DNA of 64,000 nt, taken from positions 12,475,481-12,539,480 of the forward strand of contig CP034988.1 in NCBI GenBank assembly GCA_004026145.2. The letters are read 5' to 3'. The notes beneath the pieces were generated by a model. That model saw only the letters and a program-made list of their open reading frames with translations, did not search any database and was not told the DNA's origin. This document shows, in pieces, positions 27,737 through 36,888 of this stretch. The position numbers and the translations under genes were made by a program. Numbering within the stretch: the stretch's first letter is position 1; each line of letters starts with the position of its first letter. The DNA comes from Takifugu bimaculatus. Taxonomy: Eukaryota; Chordata; Actinopteri; Tetraodontiformes; Tetraodontidae.

Positions 27737-30700
27737 GAGACACACACTCACAGATTATAATGGGCATGGTTGTCTGTCATCATCCCATGACTACATACAG
27801 TATCTAAGGAGGTGTCCTTCCACACAACAGCAGAAAAGAAGAGGCCAGCCTCAGTAAAAAACAAGTGTGCATTTTGAATTGGAGGCCACAAATGTGACAC
27901 AACTGCACAACTGTGTTTGATGACAGAGCGTGTGTGGCCCTTATTAAAGATGTTTTTTGATCTTTAACGTCTACATATAATCCACAAGGGAAAAAGACAG
28001 AAGTCTTTTTTTGACTGCTATTTTCCCATGCGGGGGTCATGTGGAGGGTCCTGGAGCCTATCCCATCTGCATGTGGGCAAGCACAGGGTACACCAGCTCA
28101 TCGCAGGGCCCTATGTGAGCATTTGGGGGTTGGGTACCTTGGCAGTGCTCTAAGGTTGCCCTCTTACCTCCCCCTGCTAGCAGCACACCTTCCATTTTGT
28201 GTCCGCTCCTGGGCCTTGAACCAAGAACCCTCCGTTTCTCAGACCAGTCCCCTACAGTGAGATGACCGCCACAAAGACAGAACTATGTTGCAGCAAAACA
28301 CACGCAACCACAGTAAAAGGATGCTCAGGACACAGGAAAGGGCTTAATAATTATGATGGAGGAACTGGCTGATGATAAAGGAGTCTGTGTCTTCACATGT
28401 GGGTTTTCCTTTTCAAGGAATGTCTGATTCAAAGCAGGACAATTTCAATGATCCCTTTCTTGTTTAATCTCATTGTCACATGCCTGTCGGACTTTTTTTT
28501 TTAAAGACATGCTCACTGTTTTACATGGCATGAGATTAAAGAACAACTTACTTTGCATCATTTGCAAACTGTGTGTTAAGGTGTGTCTGCAGTTAGCACC
28601 GGCCCTGGGGTGTTCAAGTAAGTCAGAGCGTGGGGAGGAGCTGTGACCTTGTTCCAGCTGACTGCTCGTGAATACAGCCGAGCCTCATGAGCAAGTGGCG
28701 CACGCTGTCTGACTCAAATCATGTCTAATTAGAAGCACTCTGCCCTGCAACCACAGAGCTCCGCCACCATCTTTAACCTCTCACATCAGACTGCCAGTCC
28801 CCACCCTTCCTAAGCAGTCAAATGCTGTCAAGGGTGTTAGCCATGCAAACGTTTATGGTTAATGGCTGAAATCCTCAAATCCATGCTTTAGGTTTCAGTC
28901 TGATGTTAAGCTGTGCAGCATTTGAAATGCTGTTTAATGTGGTGCACAATACAAGCTTTTCCACCCAATGATTTAATGACATGTAAGGCAAGATGTTTTT
29001 TTTATATATAATTTGATGTGGGGAGTGTCAATTCAATTCCTACTAACTTAAAACTTGTTTTGCTCATTTGTAAAACAGACTTTATATTTATCAATAGAAT
29101 ACACAGACATATATATTAAAATGGAAGTTATGTATATAAAAGGATGAATTGTCGGCTGCTGGAGACATATTTTATTCACGCCCGACACAATGAAAACTAA
29201 ATAAAGGTGGCAATGGTCATGTACTATTACTCCTGGATACACTTAGGTATAAAATTGCCACCTGAAACAGCTGTATTACCTTCGCTATTACCTGCTGAAC
29301 AGCTGTTCAGGACGGACCCGAGAAGCAGAAGAGATAAGTAAACGGGTTCCTTTAAACGAGACAGCCTGAGACAGGCGTTTGCTTCTTAAACAACCAACCT
29401 GCATACAAAGTGTGGCACTGTGGGACACAGACAGCAGCACAGATAAAAGAGCTGGAATTATAAGGCAGGGGAGAATCAGAAGGAGAAGGATGGGGAGGAG
29501 GGTTGGGGGCTTTCTAGCAATGAAAGATACTAGCCGCTTTCTGAAGCTGCCCTTAATCCACTCTTAACTCCATTACATTTGGGACACTTCTGCGATAAGC
29601 CCAAGAACAGTGAGGAGAGTCCATCCCAGACAGCATCGCAGCGCCACCCTGCTTCGACACGATGATGAACAAACACAAAAAGGGCAGCGGCTGCATTCTG
29701 GGCAGGAAACAATTTCAATTTTAGATATGTTTTCCCCTGAAAAGTGGGCCACTGCCAGCTTTGATGTCTTAATTGTGTGTGAAATTTACACCATTGAAAT
29801 TGAGGCTTATTGGTGGAACAAAAGCCTCGGCGACAGAGAGGAAATGGAGATGGTGGAAAAGACACAACGAATTAAAGATGTGGATGAAGAGAGTGCCACT
29901 GTGATTCAGATACAGGCGGAAAAATGACAGAGCCCAAGACGGGTGGGATCTCAGCAGAACAAGTCTTGATTAACCGCTGTATGGGGTCATGACCTTCTAT
30001 CTGTATTGCCTGGCTTAAGACTTCTGCGAGTGTGTGTGGTGTAAGCGTTGTAATTTGCATATCTTAAACATGGCAGTTTGTAAAACACAATACACACTGA
30101 CTGACTGGTTAATTATAGGACAGCTGTATTTCTGTGTGGATTTGGGAAAGAACACGGAGAAAAACCTCGTGACCCCCTTTGATCAAGCCTGCCGAATATG
30201 AACATTTCTGGATGCAATAAAATCGGCAGCTATTGGGCGTAGCTCAGCCTGAAAACTACTACAACCACAGCCCACTTTCCAGCTTCCTTCCCCACTTAGT
30301 GGGACAGTTCAAGAAAAATACTATTTTTCGTTCTCCAGGCCAAAAGTTAAATAGTGATACCACTAGTTGTAATTTTACAACATATGACATAAAAAGCAGA
30401 AGTCAGATTTCATATTAGATGGAACTAAATAGCTTTCTTACCAAAACAAACTTTAACACTATCTTTAAATTATATTTGATCAACCAATAAAAACTTCAAG
30501 TGTGAAAATATAAATATCGACATTATTGCATTTTAGCGCTGATTGTAATGCTATTCATTTGGCGGTTACACTCTCTAATAAGCTAAAGGGAGAGCTGCTG
30601 AACAAATATTAACTTAATGGCTCAAAATCAAGGAAGTCAAACATGAAAAAGCCTGTATGTATTCTTTTAGACCAAATGTTGCCATCTACAGAAGTCGCCT

Positions 30701-31001
30701 TTAGGACAAAGCCTGAATTTGCAGTCTCAGGAAATATTTGTGTTTTCGTCTAAAGCCTCACCTGAGGGCTAACGCTGGCGCCGTAGCCCATACCGGGCGA
30801 GTTCATGGAGTGGGGGCCCATTGGCGAGCTGATGACGGAGAAGGGCGACGCCAGGCCGTTCATGGGCGAACTCAAGCGTGCTGATGGGCGAGTGGAGCGA
30901 GCCGGAGGGTCCCATGGAGGTCGGGCTGAGCAGCGAGGGGTGCATCCCTCGGTGGGATGTGGGTGAGCCCAGGGGGGAGGAGTTCACGTGGCCCATCGAG
31001 T
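6252..31001 (-). CDS. rxra: Retinoid X receptor alpha, nine coding exons, 5' end incomplete, one-base frameshift in first exon shown
   Basis: RXRA is a nuclear receptor for 9-cis retinoic acid and related fatty acids. It is the dimer partner of RAR, PPAR, LXR, TR and VDR. Coding exons, in transcript order: 30762-31001, 19791-19941, 18359-18538, 14752-14921, 11391-11520, 9478-9610, 7852-7943, 6630-6735 and 6252-6399. All have GT-AG introns and consistent phases. Together they encode about 449 residues, against 462 for human RXRA. The P-box CEGCKGFF, all zinc-finger cysteines, ligand-contact residues (human Q275, W305, N306, R316, C432) and the AF-2 helix FLMEMLEAP are intact. The C-terminus MLEAPHQMT is typical of alpha rather than beta or gamma. 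The teleost paralogue (rxraa or rxrab) cannot be assigned. The 240-base exon at 30762-31001 should be 239 bases: one extra base near 30874 shifts the frame. Confidence 0.95.
6579..6610. repeat. 9-bp minisatellite (TGCACGCTG x 3.6) in rxra intron 9
   Basis: There are three exact units plus TGCAC. It ends about 20 bases inside the intron from the exon 9 splice donor. Confidence 0.9.
6630..6735 (-). CDS. rxra: rxra exon 9: LBD helices 8-10
   Basis: The acceptor is GTCTCCGCAG and the donor GGCAG|GTATGG. It encodes [20 protein letters not shown] followed by [15 protein letters not shown]. This is the start of the heterodimer interface. The only clear difference from human is Ser for Ala in NPSEV. 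Confidence 0.97.
6736..7851 (-). other. rxra: rxra intron 8
   Basis: This 1.1 kb intron has GC-rich, CpG-bearing sequence at about 7020-7600. Apart from the AC run near the exon 9 acceptor, I see no further repeat or gene. The short ORFs have no recognisable product. Confidence 0.7.
6791..6819. repeat. (AC)n microsatellite in rxra intron 8
   Basis: An AC dinucleotide run with one G interruption near its right end. It lies 55 bases from the exon 9 acceptor. Confidence 0.9.
7852..7943 (-). CDS. rxra: rxra exon 8: LBD helices 7-9
   Basis: This 92-base exon encodes (R)[20 protein letters not shown] followed by [10 protein letters not shown], matching human here. The donor is CCAG|GTAATG. The acceptor is weak-looking: TTTACAG preceded directly by 13 TG units rather than a normal pyrimidine tract. 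Confidence 0.97.
7944..9477 (-). other. rxra: rxra intron 7
   Basis: This intron holds the CA repeat at its exon 8 end, a CCT-rich tract near 8290-8315, and a promoter-like arrangement on the + strand (GGGGCGG at 8574-8580, TATAAAGG at 8641-8648). Nothing else was recognised. Confidence 0.6.
7951..7976. repeat. (CA)13 microsatellite, (TG)13 on the rxra strand, abutting exon 8 acceptor
   Basis: There are thirteen uninterrupted CA units. On the transcribed strand they are followed by TTTACAG and the exon, so the repeat ends 7 bases from the splice junction. Confidence 0.95.
9478..9610 (-). CDS. rxra: rxra exon 7: LBD helices 5-7, ligand-anchoring Arg
   Basis: The acceptor is TCTGCCGCAG and the donor GACAG|GTCATC. 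It encodes [20 protein letters not shown], then [20 protein letters not shown] and AIFD. Trp305, Asn306 and Arg316, the arginine that pairs with the retinoid carboxylate, are present, as are Leu326 and Ala327. The fish sequence has IGIKDG where human has IAVKDG. Confidence 0.97.
9611..11390 (-). other. rxra: rxra intron 6
   Basis: The hAT MITE occupies 10840-11328. The rest is AT-rich and without recognised features. Confidence 0.7.
10840..11328. mobile_element. Non-autonomous hAT transposon (MITE, 489 bp)
   Basis: The ends are terminal inverted repeats: CAGGCATGGGCAAAC on the left and the complement of GTTTGCCCACCCCTG on the right, 13 of 15 bases matching. Both sides carry the same 8-bp target-site duplication GTCTAACT (10832-10839 and 11329-11336), which is diagnostic of hAT elements. 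GGCCCG-rich subterminal sequence is present at both ends. There is no transposase ORF. It lies in rxra intron 6. Confidence 0.9.
11391..11520 (-). CDS. rxra: rxra exon 6: LBD helices 3-5
   Basis: The acceptor is TCTCCCTGCAG and the donor GCAG|GTACGT. It encodes [20 protein letters not shown], then [20 protein letters not shown] and LRA. This includes the nuclear-receptor LBD signature ([13 protein letters not shown]...LDDQVILL), the coactivator-clamp Lys in helix 3 and Gln275 of the pocket. A hAT element sits 62 bases downstream of its splice donor. Confidence 0.97.
11521..14751 (-). other. rxra: rxra intron 5
   Basis: This is 3.2 kb of non-coding sequence with a CpG-rich patch near 12840-13090. 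The ORFs up to 125 codons lack any known domain. Confidence 0.7.
14752..14921 (-). CDS. rxra: rxra exon 5: hinge and LBD helix 1
   Basis: The acceptor is GTTACATGCAG and the donor TCG|GTGAGT, phase 0. It encodes [40 protein letters not shown] and [17 protein letters not shown]. The basic QEERQR stretch is the DBD extension and hinge; [12 protein letters not shown] is helix 1 of the ligand-binding domain. The loop after it is fish-specific in sequence. Confidence 0.96.
14922..18358 (-). other. rxra: rxra intron 4
   Basis: This is 3.4 kb of non-coding sequence between the DNA-binding-domain exon and the hinge exon. I see nothing specific in it beyond short homopolymer runs. Confidence 0.7.
18359..18538 (-). 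CDS. rxra: rxra exon 4: DNA-binding domain core
   Basis: The acceptor is CTCCCCTCAG and the donor GAAG|GTACAG. It encodes [40 protein letters not shown] and [19 protein letters not shown]. Six zinc-ligand cysteines, the P-box that selects AGGTCA half-sites, the D-box used in DR1 dimers and the T-box region are all intact. One visible difference from human is Val for Leu in DCVIDK. This is the most conserved part of the protein. Confidence 0.98.
18539..19790 (-). other. rxra: rxra intron 3
   Basis: This 1.25 kb intron separates the two zinc-finger exons. It contains the compound ATT/TAG microsatellite. Confidence 0.75.
19301..19349. repeat. Compound (ATT)n-(TAG)n microsatellite
   Basis: ATT units change directly into seven TAG units, in rxra intron 3. 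Confidence 0.9.
19791..19941 (-). CDS. rxra: rxra exon 3: end of A/B domain and start of first zinc finger
   Basis: The acceptor is CGATGTTCCAG and the donor CTCAG|GTGAGT. The peptide reads [38 protein letters not shown] and [17 protein letters not shown] matches the conserved SUMO-site context of RXRA. The first two zinc ligands (human C135, C138) are here. Human has Ala where this protein has Thr between them. Confidence 0.96.
22017..22044. repeat. (TCTG)7 microsatellite
   Basis: Seven perfect tetranucleotide units in rxra intron 2. Confidence 0.95.
26208..26236. repeat. (AAG)n microsatellite
   Basis: An uninterrupted AAG/AGA run of 29 bases in rxra intron 2. Confidence 0.9.
27679..27735. 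repeat. (CT)n-(CA)n compound microsatellite
   Basis: A CT run with one GCG interruption passes into CA units. It makes spurious Arg/Glu-rich and Leu/Ser-rich ORFs on both strands. Confidence 0.9.
28022..28265 (+). repeat. Degraded teleost interspersed repeat (LINE/SINE 3'-end type)
   Basis: The segment GGTCCTGGAGCCTATCCCAT...GGGTACACC...CATCGCAGGGC, followed by a tail like TTGAACCAAGAACCCTCC, resembles a very common fish repeat family that I know by sequence but cannot name with certainty. It is diverged and internally deleted. It lies in rxra intron 2. Confidence 0.6.
30762..31001 (-). CDS. rxra: rxra exon 2 (A/B domain), with one-base insertion
   Basis: The acceptor is TTTCCAACCAG and the donor CTCAG|GTGAGG. 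The exon encodes the Ser/Pro/Gly-rich activation domain AF-1: (D)[18 protein letters not shown], then [20 protein letters not shown], then ISTL. After ISTL the expected RXR text, starting [20 protein letters not shown], is present but in the next frame because of an extra A (T on the coding strand) in the AA at 30874-30875. As written, the frame runs into TAG at 30769-30771 in the same exon. The 5' phase (2 bases of a codon) and 3' phase (0) agree only with a 239-base exon. Confidence 0.93.
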
Positions 31002-32630
31002 CTGGTTGGAAACCCAAATAACAGAGTCAGCGAAGTTTACAATTCTCAAGAATGTGATTGTGGTGCAGAAGAATGAACAATTAGACAAACAAAACAGAGA
31101 TTTGGGCTGATGCACTGCGTTCCTTGATGATTTTAGTACCAGATGAGGCGTCCACTGTCTCACAAACACTCTCCTAACGGGGTCAAAGGATACAATGTTC
31201 TAATATATGAGTGATTAGTGGAGTACTGGGCCCAAGAGGTCATAATATACAATTACCCCAGCCGTGGGGCAATCCACATCAGGAATGATGTCAGATAAGG
31301 TCCTCTTGTGTACTCTGCATACAAAAGTCCTACCCACCCCTTTCCCACCCCTCCAGCTCTTTGCTATGTCTGTAGGCAATCCTCGTCTCACCTGTCAACT
31401 TCAAAAACACAGGAGAGGGGAGAATGCAACATGGGTACTATAGTATGTCACATATTGTGTGGGTTATTCCCCCTTCATCTTTAGTGGCAGCCCTCCACTG
31501 AAACTGGTTTTAATCTTTCATTGATTGTCTTTTCCACCTTTTGAATTATTTATATCAATATCTTTTTGCCGATGTTTCGGCATACATTTACTATAACTAC
31601 AATATCTGCTCCATGCCTGAAATAAAGCAGCTTAAGTTCAACTCTGGAGAGCATTTTGTCCTGAAATACCCTCTTATACCCTGTCCTATTTTGACAGTAC
31701 CACTTTGCTCTCCCTGTGCTGAGGACACAGGCTGGTTATGTAATGGCCGGCCTTGTCTGTCACACTCCCTCATTTCATAAGCGACTGGAGTCCTCTGTTT
31801 CCATGTAGTGGATCCTGATGGACGGCTCAATTAGTTGACAGCTGAGTCCATTTCCGAGCAACTTTCCTAGAGTGCTGTGTCTTTTCTGCAGCTCAGCTGA
31901 CAGGATCCTGCTCGTGTTCCCCTTCATAATGTCTTTCTGCTGTGTTATGGTGTAAAAGGAGAGTGGGGCAAAGCTGGCATCTGTGCATCTCAATACATTT
32001 CCTGCACATCCTGGTTGCTACACAAACACTCCCTGCAGGCATGCACACAGATGCAAACACACGACCCATCCTTTAGAAAACAAACACACCCTTCTTAATA
32101 AACGTGAACAACAGCTCTGCATCCAGGTGTATCAGTCCAGTGTTGAATCCTCTGACTGATACCCCTCAAGCTTCCCTTTTATCACCCTTTTCTCCAAATT
32201 GTGCCCACACACGTCATTCTTAAAAATGAATGAATCATGACTGCTTTCCCAGAACCCGAAAATTCCCATAACCCTCCACCAATTGGGTTTTAATTCAGGG
32301 AGATAAAGCAAGCTGCGGTATTAAGGTTGCCAATCTGCCATTGTAGGTCTCAGCAGGGGGGCGAGCTCGGCTGACAGAGTCCCAGCAAGGCCCCCCTGGA
32401 GGGGGATGACAGAAACGCACTAGGAGGTAGCTCAAACTGTTTATGTCTCTATCCCTCTCATTCATTTCTTATGTTTCTCCCTTTTTGAGAAGAGAAACAA
32501 CCAGAGCAGAAAATTGACTGAAATGTGTCTCATCATCGACCACTCTTGGAACACACTGCAAATATGTAGCCAAATGATCATACCGTATGTGAACATAGAG
32601 CAGAGAATGTGTGTGTGTGGGGGGGGGGTG

Positions 32631-32678
32631 AGAGAGGGAGAGTGGGTGTTTATTCTTGCTGGACTTGGGTTGCCAGTG
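32631..32678. repeat. 48-bp motif, copy 1 (second copy at 36841-36888)
   Basis: The core TTTATTCTTGC-NN-GACTTGGGTTGCCAGTG, preceded by an AGAGAG tract, is shared with 36841-36888 in the same orientation. There are 5 mismatches in 48 columns and no gaps. Confidence 0.75.
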
Positions 32679-35247
32679 TAGGATTACAGCAGGATGAAAA
32701 GGACTCTGTCCTAATCCTTCCCAGAGAGGGGAAAAAAGGAAGAAGGGAAGGGATAAGAATGAGAAACAGGGGGAGGGGGGAAGAGAGAATGGACAAGACT
32801 GAAATAAATAGGAAACAAAAGAAAATGACAAAACCAAAAAAGTTAGAAGAGGCACTGGCTGTATTTCTTTTAAAAGTTTGCCTTTAAAGTCGATCTGATG
32901 AAATGGAAAACTAATTTTCACCAGCTGGAATGCGGGAAAAAAAAACAAAAAACGGAACAGTCTGGCAGCTGTCCTCTGTAACCTATTTGTGAGCAGCATT
33001 GAATAAACATGCTCCCGACTTTACTAAAGATAAAAATGTGTGAAAGGCAGAGCAGTGAGCAATGGTCAGCCAGGGAGGAATGTTGAATCCAACTCACTAA
33101 AACAGTCGGGAATCACTGGTGGTCGTCCAAGCTCCTGTGTATCAATACACAAAGAGATTGACTCGTGTTTATAGATGGCGTCTGAAAAGTGCTTCTGAGT
33201 GCTATCATTTACAGCCTCTGTCTGTCAGTGTGCCAAGATTACTGGAAACAAAAAAGCAGAACTGACAGCTACAACTAAGCAATTTAGAGCCCAGCTTACA
33301 CACTCATTTTATCCTGGCTAATCACTTCAGTACTGCACACAAACAACATCCTTTTACAAACAAGACTTCGCTCCGTCTAAACTTTCTAGCAAGTCTTGTT
33401 GTGCAGAGTAAATTTGGGTATTGGCTGTTTTTGCATATATAGGATCTTGTGTGGTGGAAAAACAACTCTTCAGGCACTTGAAACTGCATGTTTTCTGTGA
33501 TAGATTCTGCAATTACAAGTTATTAAGGGTGCATGAAACTGGAGGGAATTTTCTAAGATGAGGGGAAAGGGTTTCAAATGTAAAATTTTTAAATGGAGTC
33601 TCCTGAAACTAGCGGAAAGGTTTCGCATCGGCGCCTGCAACAAAACTTTGATAGCTCGTTAATGAAGCTTGTGAATTGTTGAATGCAAAGCAACTGGAAA
33701 CCAAGGGGACAATTACTATAGTTATGTACATTAGGTCATTTTGTAGTTGGTGGGACTTGTCCTGGGGGAACAGCAGTGCACTGTTTGTCAGCTAAATGGA
33801 CCCTACGGCCTAGGACTGACTTCTGAACACTCCGACATTTACCACACCGCCCGACAATCTCTCCATTTCTTCCATTTTTCTTAATGCTATCCATCTTTAT
33901 TGAGACAAAGTCTCCATTGATAAGGTAACAACAGTGGAATCTGTCCCTTTTTGTCTTTGAAGATGGGTTACAAGTCCTAAAAATCTGTTTTTCACTGTAC
34001 ACGCTAACAAAGATTTTGGCCTCCGTGCTAGCACGTGTTGGATATACTAACCAGCTCATGTTGCCTCTGCCACAAATAAGTGCTGATACATTATAGATTT
34101 AAAGTACGCTCCCCACTCTCCTCACAACTCTCTGAAAACTCTCTGGCTGTCTGTGTCTTCCACTGGCCTGTTTTATTTTTATTTTTTAGCCCTGCAGCTT
34201 CATACGCTTGTGTCTTTCGGCCAACTTTACACCCATCTGGTTTGCTGTCCGCTTACAAAACCGCGTTGACAATCGCGAACACATGCACTATGCAAAAGCA
34301 GACAGATGCTCACTTTTCAGTCCGTGGCTAGCTCTCCTGCTTTATTATTCATTTACCAGCGCCACAGTGGAGGTTTATAGGAACATGTGGATATGATGTG
34401 CAGCTAGAATAGAAGCTGAACCGATGAACAACATCAAAAACCTGTAAATAATAAATTGTTCTTTAAGTCCAGCTGTTTCTTTCCCTTGAATATCACAAGG
34501 TGGTACTTGAGGGTACTATACATGCAAGCAGGATTCTTTGTTTTCTTTGGCTCACAAATGTTGAAATAATGACAAATAGTTAAAGCCCAGAAACATGCAA
34601 ACAAAAGATAAGTACAGGCCATGAGCTTTATGTAGCTCCTTGCTACCAAATGGGATTTCTGCATCCCTCTGCTGGCATCAGGTCAGTTGAGGGATGATGG
34701 ATGCCAGAACATTTTGGCATAAATGTAGCAGTTATGAGTCACCAGCACAGTGCACTGCAGCACATTAGCACACCAGTCACTCAGAGAGCTAAATTCAGAT
34801 GAAGATGCATCCCGTTGAAATGCAAAATCATTTTAAAGTGCTGTTAATGATTTTGCTATCTTTTATATATATATCTCTGCTAATTTATGGCAACAAATTG
34901 CTTGTTAGTGTCATCATTATTCTCGTGGGCATTTAAGTCGAGGCAGACGTGTTTGGTATTTTTTGTGAAATACACGGACACCAGGGTGAATTCAGGACAA
35001 AACAGCAGACATTAGCATTTCTTTAGGTGTGTTCCGAAAAAGAGAACTGATTCAACACCAAACTCAAGCAATTGGTAGGTGGTTCATTAAAGAAAAATAC
35101 TGCAGTCCTATGTCTCTAGGACAACTGCAGGCTGCTATTTTCTGATAAAGCTTTCTGCAGTTACCACTCAGCATATATTCATGCCTATGCTTGTTAATCA
35201 GGAAAAGAAATTCTACAGTTTTCTGCTGTGACTAACCTATTTGATCA

Positions 35248-35284
35248 AAATGTTTAGGGTATTTTAAAAATACCCTAAACATTT
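35248..35284. repeat. 37-bp perfect inverted repeat with 1-base centre
   Basis: The 18-base arm AAATGTTTAGGGTATTTT (35248-35265) is followed by one A and its exact complement at 35267-35284. It sits in the long rxra intron, 4.2 kb from exon 2. Confidence 0.9.
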
Positions 35285-36840
35285 AGAGCATCGATTAATT
35301 TACCGAATTTCACTTTGAAATGAATCAAACTGAATGAAAGCATTTGCATTTTAAGAGATGAATAATATGCTTGATGACTATCTACTTAAGGTTGGAGATT
35401 AGCAGCGTAATCAGAAACACATTCTTTGTAGCACAATTAAAACAGAGATGTGTTTTTATCTTTACATTTTAATCAGGGATGATGGATTTTGGAATCTAGA
35501 TCCTTCATTAAGGCATTCGCAGCTGTCTTTATTGGGAAAAGGACAATAACCTCAATTTTATTTTTTAATGTCACACAAGCCAAACACACAAAGTAATCCA
35601 GGATTACATAATTAAAAAGACAATCTCTTCTTGCTATTACTGAAAGTCCCAGCAGGCTCTGATCTGACTCCATCCCACCATTTCGATCATCTATCCCAAG
35701 TTTCTCAGATATCACTCCACACATATGTGAAGTGTTTTTGAGCCCAAACGCACCTGGGACAGACCAATACAAATATGTAAAGCAAGTCTGAGAAAACAGC
35801 TCCATTGATATAAATAGAACGCAGCATTTGATCAGCACTTCTGAGACCCAGAGCTTAGCATTGAACACCGCAGACTTAAATGCACAAAGGACGGCTGACA
35901 AAAAAGAGATTTCCTTCTAGTCGTTCATTTCCTTTGGTCTTTAGGATGATTGTTAATCCAGCAGAATTTACGATTCACCGTGGGGGGCAAAATAACTTCA
36001 CGGTTGTATATATTCTTTTCAATCAACCTTCCTTAATCAAATAAAAAGCTCAAAAAAGTTGAAAAAAACAAAGCATTGAGGGTCTGCTGTGATCACAAAG
36101 AGTATCTGCTCCTTTCAGAGTGATAGCTTTAACACAAGGATACCCAGGCCTGGGTTTCACCATTTAGTAGCCACTATTCAATTGAAGGAGAGGAACGCAA
36201 AAAGAAAAAAAAGAGCCTTAATGTAAGATAAGAGGCAGAAAAGACATGAAACAGGCCACCCGTATTTGCACAGTAGGTGGGCTGCTAACAGCCATCATTT
36301 GATACAGTGTTGATATAACCCATTTCGTTTTGCCTGCTGAAATAACTGCCCTCATTAAAGACTTAATTCTTTCCCTCCTACCTCCCTTTCTCCTCGTTTC
36401 TCTCTCGCACGGGTTCCCTTTATTTTCCTCCAATTTCAATTCATTTCCCTGATAAGCTGGGGATGAAAGCGCCAGCTCCTGGGGCACACCATTGCCCTTA
36501 GTGACTCTTAAGTGTCTGAAGAGGCCATGGAGCCGTGGCTGGTCATGGCTAGATGCCAGCTAAGCCACAGATTACTGGCACTATTGCTAACAGTGCCCCA
36601 ACTGCCAACACTCTGATCTGCTGATATGGCCTAATTGTCCTCTTTAGCTCAGAGGTGATATACTGTGCCAGGCAGCTTTCCAGCAAAGCCTTACGAGACT
36701 TAACAAATGCAAGCAAGTTTTCCAACTATTACACAGGCAGGAGACTTATTGGCAAATTCACAAGAGTTTGAAATTTATTGGTTGTCCATCGACCAGGTTT
36801 CCTATTTGGTGAGGCTTCAGTAAAGTTTCAGTAAAAAAAG

Positions 36841-36888
36841 AGAGAGAGAGAGTGCTTGTTTATTCTTGCCAGACTTGGGTTGCCAGTG
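36841..36888. repeat. 48-bp motif, copy 2, followed by a 16-bp palindrome
   Basis: This is the same motif as at 32631-32678, displaced by exactly 4210 bases. Five bases further on, 36894-36909 is the perfect palindrome GCTTTTATATAAAAGC, which copy 1 lacks. Confidence 0.75.

Larger units (their letters stand above)
19942..30761 (-). other. rxra: rxra intron 2
   Basis: This 10.8 kb intron contains TCTG, AAG and CT/CA microsatellites and one decayed interspersed repeat (28022-28265). A 213-codon ORF at 22515-23156 on + has no recognisable domain and looks like chance. I saw no additional exon between exons 2 and 3. Confidence 0.7.

Noticed and set aside
27347..27767. Overlapping ORFs with Arg-Glu or Val-Cys repeats
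   Set aside because: They are translations of the CT/CA microsatellite at 27679-27735.
29617..29640. Minus-strand ATG GAC TCT as an rxra first exon
   Set aside because: It lies downstream of exon 2 in transcript order and has no donor in the right phase.
30236..30320. tRNA-like start (GGGCGTAGCTCAG)
   Set aside because: Only the A-box resembles a tRNA. There is no B-box GGTTCRANNCC and no acceptor or anticodon stem.
6252..31001. rxra as a pseudogene
   Set aside because: Apart from one extra base in exon 2, every exon, splice site and key residue is intact, and introns are retained, so a processed or decayed copy is unlikely.
32469..32999. 176-codon ORF on the - strand
   Set aside because: Its Phe/Ser/Leu/Pro-rich translation comes from a purine-rich tract on the + strand; no family resemblance.
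35473..35901. 142-codon ORF on the - strand
   Set aside because: The peptide looks membrane-like only because of AT-rich codons; no recognisable domain and no exon boundaries joining it to rxra.
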